The notes beneath the pieces are model-generated. The model made no database searches, was not told the DNA's origin, and worked only from the letters and a program-made list of their open reading frames with translations. A program made the position numbers and the translations under genes. This document shows, piece by piece, positions 1-9,790 of a stretch of DNA of 64,000 nt (position 1 is its first letter; each line of letters begins with the position of its first letter). The stretch is from Paenibacillus pabuli (lineage in GTDB: Bacteria; Bacillota; Bacilli; Paenibacillales; Paenibacillaceae): NCBI RefSeq assembly GCF_039831995.1, contig NZ_JBDOIO010000004.1, positions 310,001 to 374,000 of the forward strand. Direction: 5' to 3'.

Positions 1-2
1 TC

Positions 3-629
3 ACGGAGAAGCAGGGTGCATGCCTGCTGATCACTGGACCGCTGGGACTGGACGCGTACTGGAAGGCAAGTGATCGGGCAGATCATATCGTGGGTAAACG
101 CAGTTTGGGTAACGTGCAGCGTGAGGAACTGCTAAATATTAATGGAGTGAATCACCGAGTAACCTATGGAAGACGCCGTATTGCGGAAGTGGCAAAGGAG
201 AATTTGCTTCATGGGGATAAGGTTACACCAGATGAAGTGACTATTGTGCCATGGGGAAAAGGGAAAATCATGTGGACCCCGCTGCCCCTCGAGCTTAACG
301 GACGGGATGAGCCGCTCGCGGACCTGTATCGTTATGCGGCCGAAACGGCTGGTATCTATCAGGAGCTGGAATGGATATCTGGCGGAGAAATCGTAGGGAT
401 TTATGGCCGGAAGCTGAGTTTTCCAAAAGGAAATCTATATGTATTTGTGTCAGAGTCTTCACTCAATCATAAGGTTCATGTAAGAGATACCCGCACTGGC
501 GTATCCTATGAATTCCAATTGGAGAAAAATCGCTCCGTGCTGTTTGCCACAGATGCTGCAGGAAAACTGCATACGGTGTATCGCCCTGAAGATGTTGAGA
601 TTGTACAACAAGATGGAGAGGTGGGCTAA
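3..629 (+). CDS. C-terminal part of a glycoside hydrolase (5' end outside window)
   Basis: The reading frame is open from the first bases of the window, so this is the end of a longer gene and the in-frame GTG at 90 is not its start. About 208 residues are visible. The stretch around LLITGPLGLDAYW, followed by a segment rich in Gly and Trp (IMWTPLPLEL) and a beta-rich end, resembles the post-barrel region of GH42/GH5-like enzymes. No catalytic residues lie in the visible part. The stop is 3 bases before the GH38 start with the Shine-Dalgarno inside its last codons, so the two genes are co-transcribed, presumably for plant or microbial glycan degradation. The family assignment is uncertain. 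Confidence 0.55.
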   Translation, partial: TEKQGACLLITGPLGLDAYWKASDRADHIVGKRSLGNVQREELLNINGVNHRVTYGRRRIAEVAKENLLHGDKVTPDEVTIVPWGKGKIMWTPLPLELNGRDEPLADLYRYAAETAGIYQELEWISGGEIVGIYGRKLSFPKGNLYVFVSESSLNHKVHVRDTRTGVSYEFQLEKNRSVLFATDAAGKLHTVYRPEDVEIVQQDGEVG

Positions 630-632
630 CTC

Positions 633-3416
633 ATGACGGAACAAAAGAATAAACCAAAAACCAAAAGAGCCCATATCATTTCGCACACCCACTGGGATCG
701 GGAATGGTACCTGCCCTATGAGAAGCATCATATGCGGCTCGTTCAACTGGTGGATTCACTGTTAGATGAGCTCGATGAGGGAGCGGACTACAAAAGCTTC
801 TACCTGGATGGACAAACGATCATCATCGACGATTATCTCCAGGTTCGCCCGGAGCAAAAGGAGCGGCTGGAGAAGCATATCCGGAATGGCCGGATCGTGA
901 TCGGGCCTTGGTATATCTTGCAGGATGCGTTCCTTACCAGTGGTGAAGCCAATGTGCGCAATATGCAGGTTGGACATCGGGATGCGAAGCGTTACGGCAC
1001 GCCTTCTAAGATCGGTTATTTTCCCGATACGTTCGGGCTGGTTGGACAGACGCCGCAGCTCATGCTGCAATCTGGCATCGATAACGTCTTTTTTGGAAGA
1101 GGCGTGAAACCTACAGGTTTCAATAATACAGTATCGGATGCAGGTTACGAATCCAGCTTCTCGGAGCTGATGTGGGAAGGTCCGGATGGATCGAAAGTGC
1201 TGGGTGTGCTATTTGCCAATTGGTATTCCAATGGTAATGAAATTCCGGTAGACGAGGCTTCAGCCCGCAAATTCTGGGAAACGAAGCTGGCAGATGCCGA
1301 GAAATATGCCTCGACCAATGAGCTGCTGTACATGAACGGATGTGATCACCAGCCTATTCAGCGGGATCTGCCTGAGGCAATCCGAATGGCCGAGCAATTA
1401 CATCCCGACATTGAGTTCGTTCACTCCAACTTTCCAGATTATCTGACTGCTCTGAAAGAATCAGCGGAACATGAGTTGTCCACGGTAAAAGGAGAGCTGC
1501 GCAGCCAGCGTACCGATGGCTGGGGTACCCTGGTGAACACCGCTTCTGCACGGGTTTATCTGAAACAGATGAACCAGCTTGGTCAAGCCATGCTGGAAAA
1601 GGTGGCTGAGCCACTGGCATCCTATGCCCATCTCCTTGGACATGCTTATCCGCATGATCAACTGACCTATGCCTGGAAAACGCTGATGCAGAACCATCCG
1701 CATGACAGTATTTGCGGCTGCAGTGTGGATGAGGTCCACTGCGAGATGGTCACACGATTCGAGAAGAGTCGTCACGTCGCTGAAGCGATGATTGAAGAGA
1801 GCACAAGTCAGATTGCTGCTTCGGTGGATACCTCAATTTTTGCCAGTTATGGTGAAGATCCGCGACCACTGATCACGTTCAATACGACAGGGTGGGAGCG
1901 CAGCGGCGTTGTTCAGATCGAACTGGATGCTGCTCGTATCTACTTCCGTGATGGAATTTCATTAGAGGATATGGCTGCCCAAATGAACAACGTAGATCTG
2001 TCTGGTCGTGTCCTCGTTGATGAAAATGGATTGCTCGTTCCGTGTACAGTTGAAGATCTGGGGCTGCAATTCGGATACGATCTGCCGGATGACCGATTCC
2101 GTCAGCCGTACAGCTGCCGTCGGGTCAGAATTACATTTGAAGCTGGGAACGTGCCAGCGCTTGGCTTGAAGGCGTATGCCTGGGTTCGCAGTGAAGCTAT
2201 GGTTGAAGCTGTTACGAATGGCTCTGAGCTGCGCCTTGGCGAACGAAGCATGGAAAATGAGTATGTGGCAGTAACGATCGCAGATAACGGTTCCTTTACA
2301 CTGAAGGATAAACGGACAGGACGGACGTACCAAGATCTTGGCGTTTACGAAAATGTTGGGGATATCGGTAACGAGTACATGTTCAAGCAGCCGGAGAACG
2401 AAGTTGCTCTGACTACAAGAGAACTAACAGCTGAAATTCAGATCCTTGAAGATACGCCGTACCGTACCTCCTACGAAATCGCACATCATTGGGAAATCCC
2501 TGCTTCGGCGGATGAGATGCTGGATCGTGAACAACGGGAGCTCATCTATTACCCGTATCGCAAGGCGCAGCGTTCCAAACAAACCACCACACTGCGTATT
2601 CGTACGATCCTGTCGTTAAGTCGCAGCGGAAAAGGAGTACGTTTGCAAACCACGTTCAACAATCAGGCGAAGGATCATCGTGTACGTGCCCTGTTCCCAA
2701 CCGATCTGGCGACTGCTGTACACCACGTGGATTCCATGTTCGAAATTGCGACTCGTGATAATGTGCCCGCACCAGAGTGGCAAAATCCAAGCAATACGCA
2801 GCATCAGCAAAGTTTTGTGGATGTGAGCGAAGATCAGGCCGGACTGGTCGTAGCCAATCTGGGACTGAATGAATATGAAGTCCTTCAGGATGGGCGCAAT
2901 ACGATAGCCGTAACGCTGCTCCGTGCCGTAGGGGAGCTTGGGGACTGGGGGTTGTTCCCAACGCCGGAAGCACAATGTCTGGGAGAGCATTCGTTCCAAA
3001 TGGAGATCATTCCGCATGATGGAAGCGGTGCATCATCCGATGCATACATCGAGGCTTACCAGTTCCAGGTTCCATGGACGCTGGTTCAAACGGATGTTCA
3101 CTCCGGTACGCTGTCTTCAACGCATACACCATTTGCCTGGCAGGGGGAAGGCTTGGCATTCTCCTCATTGAAAGTGAATGAGGAATCAGGGGATCTGATG
3201 ATGCGTTGGTATAATATGAAGCCGGGCACATCCCTGCTCAGTCTGGATGCGAACGAATTAAATACGAATGTTGAAGCATACAAGAGCAATATTCTGGAGG
3301 AGAAGGGCGAGAAACTGGCAGCCTCTTCAGATGTTTCTACTAATCGATCTAGCGGCAAGGAATGGTCCATCCAGATAGGCCCTTGCGAGATTGTTACCTT
3401 AGGGCTCGGTCGCTAA
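633..3416 (+). CDS. Alpha-mannosidase, glycoside hydrolase family 38
   Basis: A 927-residue cytoplasmic enzyme expected to release alpha-mannose from mannosides or glycan fragments. The N-terminal GH38 signature HTHWDREWY supplies zinc ligands. YFPDTFG (near residue 130) carries the nucleophilic Asp, and QNHPHDSICG (near 350) carries another zinc His. A helical middle domain and a long beta-rich C-terminal half follow, with length normal for bacterial GH38. There is no signal peptide. GGAGAGG precedes the ATG, and the gene is coupled to the upstream hydrolase. The family is clear; the precise substrate is not. Confidence 0.93.
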   Translation: MTEQKNKPKTKRAHIISHTHWDREWYLPYEKHHMRLVQLVDSLLDELDEGADYKSFYLDGQTIIIDDYLQVRPEQKERLEKHIRNGRIVIGPWYILQDAFLTSGEANVRNMQVGHRDAKRYGTPSKIGYFPDTFGLVGQTPQLMLQSGIDNVFFGRGVKPTGFNNTVSDAGYESSFSELMWEGPDGSKVLGVLFANWYSNGNEIPVDEASARKFWETKLADAEKYASTNELLYMNGCDHQPIQRDLPEAIRMAEQLHPDIEFVHSNFPDYLTALKESAEHELSTVKGELRSQRTDGWGTLVNTASARVYLKQMNQLGQAMLEKVAEPLASYAHLLGHAYPHDQLTYAWKTLMQNHPHDSICGCSVDEVHCEMVTRFEKSRHVAEAMIEESTSQIAASVDTSIFASYGEDPRPLITFNTTGWERSGVVQIELDAARIYFRDGISLEDMAAQMNNVDLSGRVLVDENGLLVPCTVEDLGLQFGYDLPDDRFRQPYSCRRVRITFEAGNVPALGLKAYAWVRSEAMVEAVTNGSELRLGERSMENEYVAVTIADNGSFTLKDKRTGRTYQDLGVYENVGDIGNEYMFKQPENEVALTTRELTAEIQILEDTPYRTSYEIAHHWEIPASADEMLDREQRELIYYPYRKAQRSKQTTTLRIRTILSLSRSGKGVRLQTTFNNQAKDHRVRALFPTDLATAVHHVDSMFEIATRDNVPAPEWQNPSNTQHQQSFVDVSEDQAGLVVANLGLNEYEVLQDGRNTIAVTLLRAVGELGDWGLFPTPEAQCLGEHSFQMEIIPHDGSGASSDAYIEAYQFQVPWTLVQTDVHSGTLSSTHTPFAWQGEGLAFSSLKVNEESGDLMMRWYNMKPGTSLLSLDANELNTNVEAYKSNILEEKGEKLAASSDVSTNRSSGKEWSIQIGPCEIVTLGLGR

Positions 3417-3508
3417 AGTAAGCAACCTGGGAGCAGGCAGGCACTGTCATCCACAGAATTCGCGATACGATATGTCACGTAGAAGATCGTTTTTCCAGTC
3501 GGAACATG

Positions 3509-3537
3509 TTGAGTTATGCCCCAAGTTTCTATAGAAT
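3509..3537 (+). promoter_or_regulatory. Probable sigma-A promoter of dnaI
   Basis: TTGAGT (3509-3514) and TAGAAT (3532-3537) are separated by 17 bases, about 108 bases before the dnaI ATG. The 228-base gap after the mannosidase shows no clear terminator. Confidence 0.5.
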
Positions 3538-3644
3538 GAACAATAGAATTGCAATCGATCGAAGGAACCTTTGCCATCATCAATGGTTATTGGTAAAATT
3601 CAGTGGTTCATTCTATATCGAATATATTAAGGGGGCTTGAAGCC

Positions 3645-4595
3645 ATGGAATCCTTGGGAGGACTGCTTCAGCAGCTTAATCCTTCCTTTCGTGAGCAGTC
3701 GCGGCGAATTGCGGCGGAGTTGATGGAAGATCCGTACGTACGCGAATTCCGAGCAGGTCACCCGGAACTAAAAGATGCACAGCTCATGACCGATCTGAGC
3801 AAGCTGTATCAGTATGCCCGAGATTCGAAAAACTGTGCGAATTGTCCGGGGCTGGATAACTGTCCTAACGATTTCCAGGGTCACTTTTGCAAACTGGAAG
3901 TAGAGCATTTTAACGGTAAACCCGAAATTATAGATAAAAAAGCTCCGTGTTCCAAGCATATTGCAAGGCAAAATGAGCATGTGATCAAGAAGAGAATCCG
4001 CAGCTTCTATGTGGACGAGCGTGCGCTTAGTGCGGGATATAACGATGTTGAAATCATGGGCAAGGACCGGATGCGTGCTCCGGCGGTAAACCAGGTTCTG
4101 CGTTATATTAATGATACGAAGGAAAACGGATTATCTCCGCAAGGACTGTTTTTGGAGGGGTCATTTGGAACAGGCAAGACTTTTCTGATGTGCTATCTAT
4201 TACACGAGTTAGCCGTTGCGGGATATACAGGCGTCATTATCTACATGCCTGACTTTGTGGAAGATCTGAAATCCATGATCACGGAAGGGCAGAAGCTGAA
4301 GGAAACGACTGATATCCTCAAAAGCTGTGACCTCCTCATCTTTGATGATATTGGTGCAGAGAATCTGAATCCTTGGGTTCGGGATCATGTCATGGGCTCC
4401 ATTTTGAACTACCGCATGAATCGCAAACCAACGTTCTATACGTCCAACTACAACCTGGATGGGCTGGAGAAGCATCTCAGCTTTACGAGCAAGGATGGCG
4501 AGGAAATGAATAAGGGTCAGCGTCTGATGGACCGCATTCGTCCGTTTGTCGACGTGGTTTCCGTTCGAGGCGAGAATCAGCGGGGTAAGCGATAA
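3645..4595 (+). CDS. dnaI: Primosomal protein DnaI, helicase loader
   Basis: A 316-residue AAA+ ATPase that loads the replicative helicase at initiation and restart. An N-terminal domain holds a zinc-type cysteine cluster (CANCPGLDNC, then further Cys). Walker A is GSFGTGKT and Walker B is LLIFDD. I chose ATG 3645 over the in-frame GTG at 3603 because AAGGGGG lies about 10 bases before it. In Bacillus dnaI follows dnaB; here dnaB is absent and dnaI has its own promoter, so it appears to be a single-gene unit ending at a strong terminator. Confidence 0.93.
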   Translation: MESLGGLLQQLNPSFREQSRRIAAELMEDPYVREFRAGHPELKDAQLMTDLSKLYQYARDSKNCANCPGLDNCPNDFQGHFCKLEVEHFNGKPEIIDKKAPCSKHIARQNEHVIKKRIRSFYVDERALSAGYNDVEIMGKDRMRAPAVNQVLRYINDTKENGLSPQGLFLEGSFGTGKTFLMCYLLHELAVAGYTGVIIYMPDFVEDLKSMITEGQKLKETTDILKSCDLLIFDDIGAENLNPWVRDHVMGSILNYRMNRKPTFYTSNYNLDGLEKHLSFTSKDGEEMNKGQRLMDRIRPFVDVVSVRGENQRGKR

Positions 4596-4622
4596 TTCAT
4601 CTATTTATATCAAGTAGTCCAC

Positions 4623-4668
4623 AAAAAAGCCTGGTTTTTCGCGGTGGTCGCGGAAACCGGGCTTTTTT
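4623..4668. terminator. Bidirectional intrinsic terminator between dnaI and the small membrane gene
   Basis: The stem pairs AAAAAAGCCTGG..TTCGCG with CGCGGAAACCGGGCTTTTTT around a GTGGT loop. T runs on both strands suit two convergent genes. Confidence 0.85.
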
Positions 4669-4690
4669 GGTCCTGCTCGGGCCTGACATC

Positions 4691-4846
4691 CTATTCGGTC
4701 AGGAATTTGAAGATGACCATGCCGAAGAAGATGACTGTCATCAGGCCACCCATGCCGGCAACACCCGCAATCAGATCGAATAGATCGTTACGGGGCTCCT
4801 CGTTCACATGTTCACGCGGGTCGTTGATCCGCACATTTGCGTCCAT
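4691..4846 (-). CDS. Small single-span membrane protein, 51 residues
   Basis: The frame begins MDANVRINDP and ends KFLTE. The first 25 residues are polar and charged; residues 26-48 form one hydrophobic segment rich in Gly and Met (GVAGMGGLMTVIFFGMVIF). An ideal AAGGAGG sits 7 bases before the ATG, and a 17-base-spaced promoter lies about 66 bases upstream. The gene ends against the bidirectional terminator shared with dnaI. I do not recognise a family with certainty and assign no function. The topology fits a small regulator or accessory subunit of a membrane complex, but that is only an inference. Confidence 0.78.
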   Translation of the reverse strand: MDANVRINDPREHVNEEPRNDLFDLIAGVAGMGGLMTVIFFGMVIFKFLTE

Positions 4847-4911
4847 GTTATTGCCTCCTTATGTGGATCAACAGCTCGCCCTTCCAGGGAGCTGAAGCCC
4901 GGAGTAATTTT

Positions 4912-4940
4912 AGTATACTTGGAAAAGAAAGCGTTTGTAA
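4912..4940 (-). promoter_or_regulatory. Sigma-A promoter of the 51-residue membrane protein gene
   Basis: Read on the minus strand, TTACAA and TATACT are separated by exactly 17 bases. A partial cre-like sequence (GAAAGCGTTTG on the plus strand) overlaps the -35, so carbon control is possible but weakly supported. Confidence 0.55.
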
Positions 4941-5015
4941 AGATTTAGCAGCAATCGTGTCAAGGTCACCAATTGTGAAGATTTGATGGTGGAGAGATGA
5001 ACATTGCACGTTCAT

Positions 5016-5045
5016 TTCACAAGTTTAGATGTCCTGTGTTATACT
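5016..5045 (+). promoter_or_regulatory. Sigma-A promoter of trxA
   Basis: TTCACA (5016-5021) and TATACT (5040-5045) with an 18-base spacer, 65 bases before the trxA start. Confidence 0.6.
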
Positions 5046-5110
5046 GGAAGTGTCGTTCACGACGTTACAGGTTAAAATAAACCGTAAGTATATATAAGGA
5101 GGACAATTTC

Positions 5111-5428
5111 ATGGCTATTGTTAACGTATCCGATCAATCCTTTAACGCTGAAGTCGAAGGAGAAGGAACGGTTCTTGTTGATTTCTGGGCGCCTTGGTGC
5201 GGTCCTTGCAAAATGCTCGCTCCAATCCTGGAAGAGCTGTCCACCGAAGTTGGCGATGCAGTGAAAATTGCCAAAGTCAACGTTGACGAAAATCCGGAAT
5301 CCGCTTCCCGCTTCGGCGTAATGAGCATTCCGACATTGATCTTCTTCAAAGACGGCCAACCGGTTGATAAAGTGGTTGGATTGAACTCGAAAGAAGCACT
5401 CAAAGGAATCATTGAGAAACACCAATAA
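5111..5428 (+). CDS. trxA: Thioredoxin
   Basis: A 105-residue cytosolic thiol-disulfide reductant for ribonucleotide reductase, PAPS reductase and damaged proteins. The redox motif WCGPCK is at residues 28-33 and the cis-proline loop is SIPTL. Length is canonical. AAGGAGG precedes the ATG by 8 bases. It has its own promoter and terminator. Its position directly before uvrC is a conserved Bacillales arrangement, although here a repeated element fills the gap between them. Confidence 0.97.
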   Translation: MAIVNVSDQSFNAEVEGEGTVLVDFWAPWCGPCKMLAPILEELSTEVGDAVKIAKVNVDENPESASRFGVMSIPTLIFFKDGQPVDKVVGLNSKEALKGIIEKHQ

Positions 5429-5446
5429 TTCACTAGGCTAACAAAT

Positions 5447-5478
5447 ACGCCTCCGGTTATGCGCCGGGGGCGTTTTGC
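5447..5478 (+). terminator. Terminator of trxA
   Basis: ACGCCTCCGG pairs with CCGGGGGCGT across a short loop, followed by TTTTG. Confidence 0.75.
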
Positions 5479-5552
5479 GTCGATTATCTTTTTATAGGAC
5501 AATATAGAGGTATACGATTATTATAAGTTGGTACTGAAAATTTACATGTTTA

Positions 5553-5679
5553 ACGGAGAGGACAGAAATGATCTGAAGAAACGAAGTGGTCGCCTTTATC
5601 ACCGGATTTATACCTTTTAAAAGTGCAATCTAAGAAATCTGGGGGTAACAGCGATCGGAAGATCATTCTGGCATCGGAG
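5553..5679 (+). repeat. Dispersed structured intergenic element, copy A (upstream of uvrC)
   Basis: About 127 bases align end to end with a second copy at 15915-16042. Conserved blocks include GAAATGA, CGCCTTT (shared as CGCCTTT / CCGCCTTT), GGGGG, AACAGCG and TCGGAAG. A stem CCGGATTT (5602-5609) with AAATCTGG (5635-5642) is matched in copy B by different but still complementary bases. A short hairpin GATC-GGAA-GATC lies at 5653-5664. It ends 65 bases before the uvrC ATG. It may be a cis-acting RNA or an old mobile repeat; the class is unknown to me. Confidence 0.7.
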
Positions 5680-5744
5680 TGGCACATGTAAGGTGAAGCT
5701 TTCAACTTTCTCAGAATTAATCGGGAGGGAGGGACCACCGAATT

Positions 5745-7838
5745 ATGGATGAATTCATAAATGTTCTGCAAGAACAGGAGCAGGCACTGGAGCAGATTCG
5801 GCACAAGCTGGCGCTGCTGCCCGATATGCCTGGCTGTTATTTGATGAAAAACAGTGAAGGTACCATTATCTATGTAGGTAAGGCAAAAGTGCTGAAAAAC
5901 CGCGTACGCTCTTACTTTATTGGTAGTCATAACGGAAAGACACAGCGTTTGGTATCCGAAATCCGCGATTTTGAATACATTGTGACGGGCAGTAATATGG
6001 AAGCACTCATTCTGGAGTGTAACCTGATCAAAAAACATATGCCGCGTTATAACGTTTTGCTTAAGGACGACAAAACCTTTCCTTATCTCAAAATTACGAA
6101 TGAAAAGCATCCCCGGCTCGAAGTGACCCGGCGCGTGCTGAAAGATAAAGCCAAGTACTTCGGACCCTATCCGAACTCTTATGCGGCACACCAAACGAAA
6201 AAGCTGCTCGACCGGATGTATCCGCTCCGTAAATGCGGCGTGATGCCGAAGGAAGTCTGCCTGTATTATCATATGGGACAATGTCTTGCTCCTTGTGTGA
6301 AAGAAGTAGGCAAGGAGCAATATGATCAGATTTCGCAAGAAATAGGTTCATTCCTGAGCGGTGGACACGAAGAAATTAAGAAAGATCTGCAGCGCAAAAT
6401 GCAGGAAGCGGCAGAGGATCTTTATTTTGAACGTGCCAAGGAACTGCGGGACCAGGTCATAGCAATCGATGCCATGATGGAAAAACAGAAAATTACGATG
6501 GCGGACGCCAGAGACCGTGATGTGTTTGGGTTCGCCATTGATAAGGGCTGGATGTGTGTCCAGATTCTATATATGCGTCAGGGTAAAATGATCGAGCGCC
6601 ATGTCTCGACGTTTCCGTTTTATGGCGAAGCGTACAGTGACTTTATATCCTACGTGACACAGTATTATAGCGATAATCCGGCATTGCCGCAGGAGATCTT
6701 ACTGCCTGAGGTTCCGAAAGAACTGATCGCTGGGGAACAGGCGGATAACGCTGAAGTTATCCCTGCTGATGTGCCGGCTGCTGTGACATCGGAGTCGGAT
6801 CCATTGTCGTCAGCGTCGGATGATGTTTCTGCTGAACCATTGGTTGCCGAGTCCCGTGCGGCTTATGGGGAAAACGATGTTCCAGAAGGGGCTGCAGCCC
6901 AAGCAGAAACGGCAATAACTGATGGTATTTCTGATCAACAGGAGAGTGCTGTTGCGGATACAAACCGAGCAGGACTGGAAGACCCGTTCCAGGCTGCAGC
7001 GGCCCTGCAGGAGTGGCTGGAGATCAAGGTTCACATCCCGCAGCGCGGGTTGAAACGCCAAATGATCACCATGGCTGTGGATAACGCACGTGTGGCGCTG
7101 GAAGAGAAGTTCCGTCTGATTGAGCGTAATGAGGAACGCACATCCAAAGCATCCGAAGGTCTTGGACGGTGGATCGGTCTGGATCAACTGCGCCGGATCG
7201 AAGCGTTCGATAACTCGAACATTCAGGGAACCAACCCGGTATCGGCGATGATTGTATTTACCGATGGCAAGCCGGACAAGAAAGAATACCGTAAATATAA
7301 GGTTCGTTCCGTAGAAGGACCCGATGATTATGAAACGATGCGGGAAGTCATTCGCAGACGCTACGAGCGGGTACTGAAGGAAAACCTGCCCCAGCCTGAC
7401 CTGATTGTTGTGGATGGCGGGAAAGGGCAGATTTCGGCGGCTGTGGATATATTGGAGAATGAACTGGGATTGTTTATTCCGGTATGTGGTCTGGTGAAGG
7501 ATGCCAAACATAAAACGTCCCAGCTCATGATTGGCAATCCGCCGGAAGTGATTTCACTGCCGCGGGACAGCCAGGAATTTTATCTGCTTCAACGCATTCA
7601 GGAAGAGGTTCACCGCTTTGCCATCTCATTCCACCGGGAACAGCGCGGCAAGTCCATGGTCACTTCACGTCTCGATTCCATTCCTGGCATCGGCGAGAAG
7701 CGTCGTAAACTGCTGCTCAAGCATTTTGGTTCTTTGCGCAAAATAAAAGAGGCCAGTGTCGAAGACTTCCGGCCTCTATCGATTGGTGACAAATTGGCAA
7801 AACAAATTATTGCAGCACTTCGGGATGAGGAGTCGTAA
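5745..7838 (+). CDS. uvrC: UvrABC system protein C, excinuclease subunit, with inserted linker
   Basis: A 697-residue nuclease making the 3' and 5' incisions in nucleotide excision repair. The GIY-YIG domain is at about 25-105 (GCYLM..IIYVGKA) and the UVR motif near 205-240. A C-terminal RNase H-like nuclease ([18 protein letters not shown]) and a helix-hairpin-helix pair ([17 protein letters not shown]) follow. Typical UvrC is near 600 residues. The excess is an acidic, Ala/Ser/Val-rich segment at about 328-410, between the UVR region and the second nuclease. GGGAGGGAGG precedes the ATG. The gene overlaps the convergent protease gene by 32 bases. Confidence 0.96.
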   Translation: MDEFINVLQEQEQALEQIRHKLALLPDMPGCYLMKNSEGTIIYVGKAKVLKNRVRSYFIGSHNGKTQRLVSEIRDFEYIVTGSNMEALILECNLIKKHMPRYNVLLKDDKTFPYLKITNEKHPRLEVTRRVLKDKAKYFGPYPNSYAAHQTKKLLDRMYPLRKCGVMPKEVCLYYHMGQCLAPCVKEVGKEQYDQISQEIGSFLSGGHEEIKKDLQRKMQEAAEDLYFERAKELRDQVIAIDAMMEKQKITMADARDRDVFGFAIDKGWMCVQILYMRQGKMIERHVSTFPFYGEAYSDFISYVTQYYSDNPALPQEILLPEVPKELIAGEQADNAEVIPADVPAAVTSESDPLSSASDDVSAEPLVAESRAAYGENDVPEGAAAQAETAITDGISDQQESAVADTNRAGLEDPFQAAAALQEWLEIKVHIPQRGLKRQMITMAVDNARVALEEKFRLIERNEERTSKASEGLGRWIGLDQLRRIEAFDNSNIQGTNPVSAMIVFTDGKPDKKEYRKYKVRSVEGPDDYETMREVIRRRYERVLKENLPQPDLIVVDGGKGQISAAVDILENELGLFIPVCGLVKDAKHKTSQLMIGNPPEVISLPRDSQEFYLLQRIQEEVHRFAISFHREQRGKSMVTSRLDSIPGIGEKRRKLLLKHFGSLRKIKEASVEDFRPLSIGDKLAKQIIAALRDEES

Positions 7839-9504
7839 CATACGGCTTCTCTTTTTTTTGTGGATTCCATCGGTAAATGACATATCCAACGATGGCTGGA
7901 AGCACAATCCAGAAGATCCCTGCGGAGACATTCAGAATATCACCCATAAAGATCAGGCTGAGTCCCATCAGCAGGCTGTCGAAGATGACATGGCTGAACA
8001 CAACGGCGATAAAGCCGTGGCGCAGCATGATTAGACTGAACAGCAATCCGATGACCATGAGCTCAATGGGACGCGTGATGACCGGGTAGATTGGATAAAG
8101 TGTATGTCCAAGCGCCCAGATCAACGTTGGAATGAGACAGGCGATGAAGGTATTGCGCACGATTTTCTGCATCATGCGAATGCCGAACAGCCGGTACACC
8201 GTTTCCTCTCCAATGCCGGCCATCCAGGCCAAGATGGGAAAGATCCAGGCGTATGACATGTTGTATGTCGATTGGTCTGCCGAGGTGGTGGACCAGCTAC
8301 CTATGCTTCGTTCCAGAATGAAGAACAGGATGGATTGAACGCCAAGCAAAATGAACGCCCACAGGTACCCTGAATACATGCTGTGAAGGACATACTTGCC
8401 GTATCCAGGCTCTTTTGCGCGCGGCCAAGGATTTAGTCCGATTTTGCGCCACATCCCGTCTCCTGCAACAAGTGAGAGGTAGATCGTGGCACTCATGACC
8501 AAGGTGATCCCGGTCTGCATGAGCATGAGGAAGGCGAGCATGAAGCTGGACAGGCCTTGTGCCTCAAACAGCGGAATCATGTTTAGCGTCCCGATTACGG
8601 ATGCTGCAAAGTACACCAGTGACAGAATAATTCCGCGTTTAAATGATGTATGGGCCCGGGTGAGAATGCTGTAGATAATCGCCAGCACACCAAGTACAAA
8701 CGTCAGGAATGCATACCCTCCATAGGTCATCCAGTTGGCCTGACGGGTCTGATCCTGTACATAGTTGATATGCTCGTCTGGAACCGAGAAGACAGATTCG
8801 AAGGAGCGGACCGCTCCGTTTTCAAAGGTGAAATTCAGTTCAAGCTTGGAATTGCCGATCTGCTTATCCGCATCCGTGTAGGTTAATCCACCTTCACCTT
8901 CTCGGGTATCCAGCTGAAGTTTTGGGGCGTCATAGCCGAATTCACCAAGAATTCCGGATGCTAGCTGCACCTTTTCGTCTAATGGTATATTGCCCTCGGC
9001 GAGCTGGATCGTTGCATTGCGTTTGTTCTTGTCCTGCTCAACCTCAGCGGATGCATACAGGGAAGAAGGTAGTTCCCGTTTGAAACCGACGACTTTGCCT
9101 GTTCTCATATGTACGTCCACATTCAAATAACCGCCGTTGTCCTCATCAGGCAAACGAACGCGGAACACATCGTAGGGATAGGTTGCTTCCCATTTTTGAT
9201 TATACGTATCAAGCTGTTTGGTTTTGGCCATGTATCCATAGATATCGGAATGGGTTTGGTAAGTGACCAGCGTCCTGCCGTTATCCGAAGGAAGGGTGTA
9301 ATCGGCCATGGAAGCTGCAAATGATCGTGCGGATTGGGCTGCCTGTTCCTTGCTTATAAAAGATGTAGACTGAATATCTGTGGTTTGTGAAGAAGTAGCA
9401 GGGAAGATCTGAAAAACAAAAAACAAAATCAGGCCAATCGCCGCCAGCAACCCTAAACGCTTGAAGTTAGCTTTGAGTTCCAAAGGCTGCCCTAAGGGGT
9501 TCAT
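7807..9504 (-). CDS. CPBP family intramembrane metalloprotease
   Basis: A 565-residue membrane protein. One N-terminal span ([16 protein letters not shown]) leads to an extracytoplasmic region of about 230 residues, then a multi-span C-terminal half. That half holds the CPBP/Abi motif EETVYR, GHTLYP and FSHVIFDS, which supply the glutamates and histidines of the glutamic/metal-type active site. The start used is the ATG behind AGGAGG; an 80-residue upstream extension of the frame has no coding character. The family includes CAAX-type proteases and anti-sigma-factor processors; the target here is unknown. It is transcribed alone, convergent with uvrC. Confidence 0.85.
   Translation of the reverse strand: MNPLGQPLELKANFKRLGLLAAIGLILFFVFQIFPATSSQTTDIQSTSFISKEQAAQSARSFAASMADYTLPSDNGRTLVTYQTHSDIYGYMAKTKQLDTYNQKWEATYPYDVFRVRLPDEDNGGYLNVDVHMRTGKVVGFKRELPSSLYASAEVEQDKNKRNATIQLAEGNIPLDEKVQLASGILGEFGYDAPKLQLDTREGEGGLTYTDADKQIGNSKLELNFTFENGAVRSFESVFSVPDEHINYVQDQTRQANWMTYGGYAFLTFVLGVLAIIYSILTRAHTSFKRGIILSLVYFAASVIGTLNMIPLFEAQGLSSFMLAFLMLMQTGITLVMSATIYLSLVAGDGMWRKIGLNPWPRAKEPGYGKYVLHSMYSGYLWAFILLGVQSILFFILERSIGSWSTTSADQSTYNMSYAWIFPILAWMAGIGEETVYRLFGIRMMQKIVRNTFIACLIPTLIWALGHTLYPIYPVITRPIELMVIGLLFSLIMLRHGFIAVVFSHVIFDSLLMGLSLIFMGDILNVSAGIFWIVLPAIVGYVIYRWNPQKKEKPYVTTPHPEVLQ
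7827..7859 (+). terminator. uvrC terminator overlapping its own stop codon and the convergent gene
   Basis: GAGGAGTCGT (7827-7836) pairs with ACGGCTTCTC (7842-7851) around AACAT, followed by eight T. The TAA stop of uvrC lies in the stem and loop, and the left arm is also the 3' coding end of the opposing gene. Confidence 0.8.
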
Positions 9505-9790
9505 GTAATGGTGTTCCTCCTTTATTAATTTGGATATTAAAGTAAAGATAGCACAGGCCGAACCCGGAATGCCAATGATGAAACGAAAAGGCGTGCAAAT
9601 CCCTGAAAATGAATGAAAATGATCGAAAGACTCTGATCCGTTCATCGATATATCTGAGTTTTTCCCTTTTTGCCGGAATTCGATCCGATTTACACAAAAA
9701 TCGTTTTGTCTGTAAAAGCTGCAGCGCTTATAATTTTGAAACAAATGTGCAATAATTGCATGTCTTTAGCCTTGCAAGGGAACGAATAAG

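Noticed and set aside
4644..4895. 83-residue plus-strand frame after dnaI
   Set aside because: It starts inside the dnaI terminator and is antisense to the better-supported 51-residue membrane gene.
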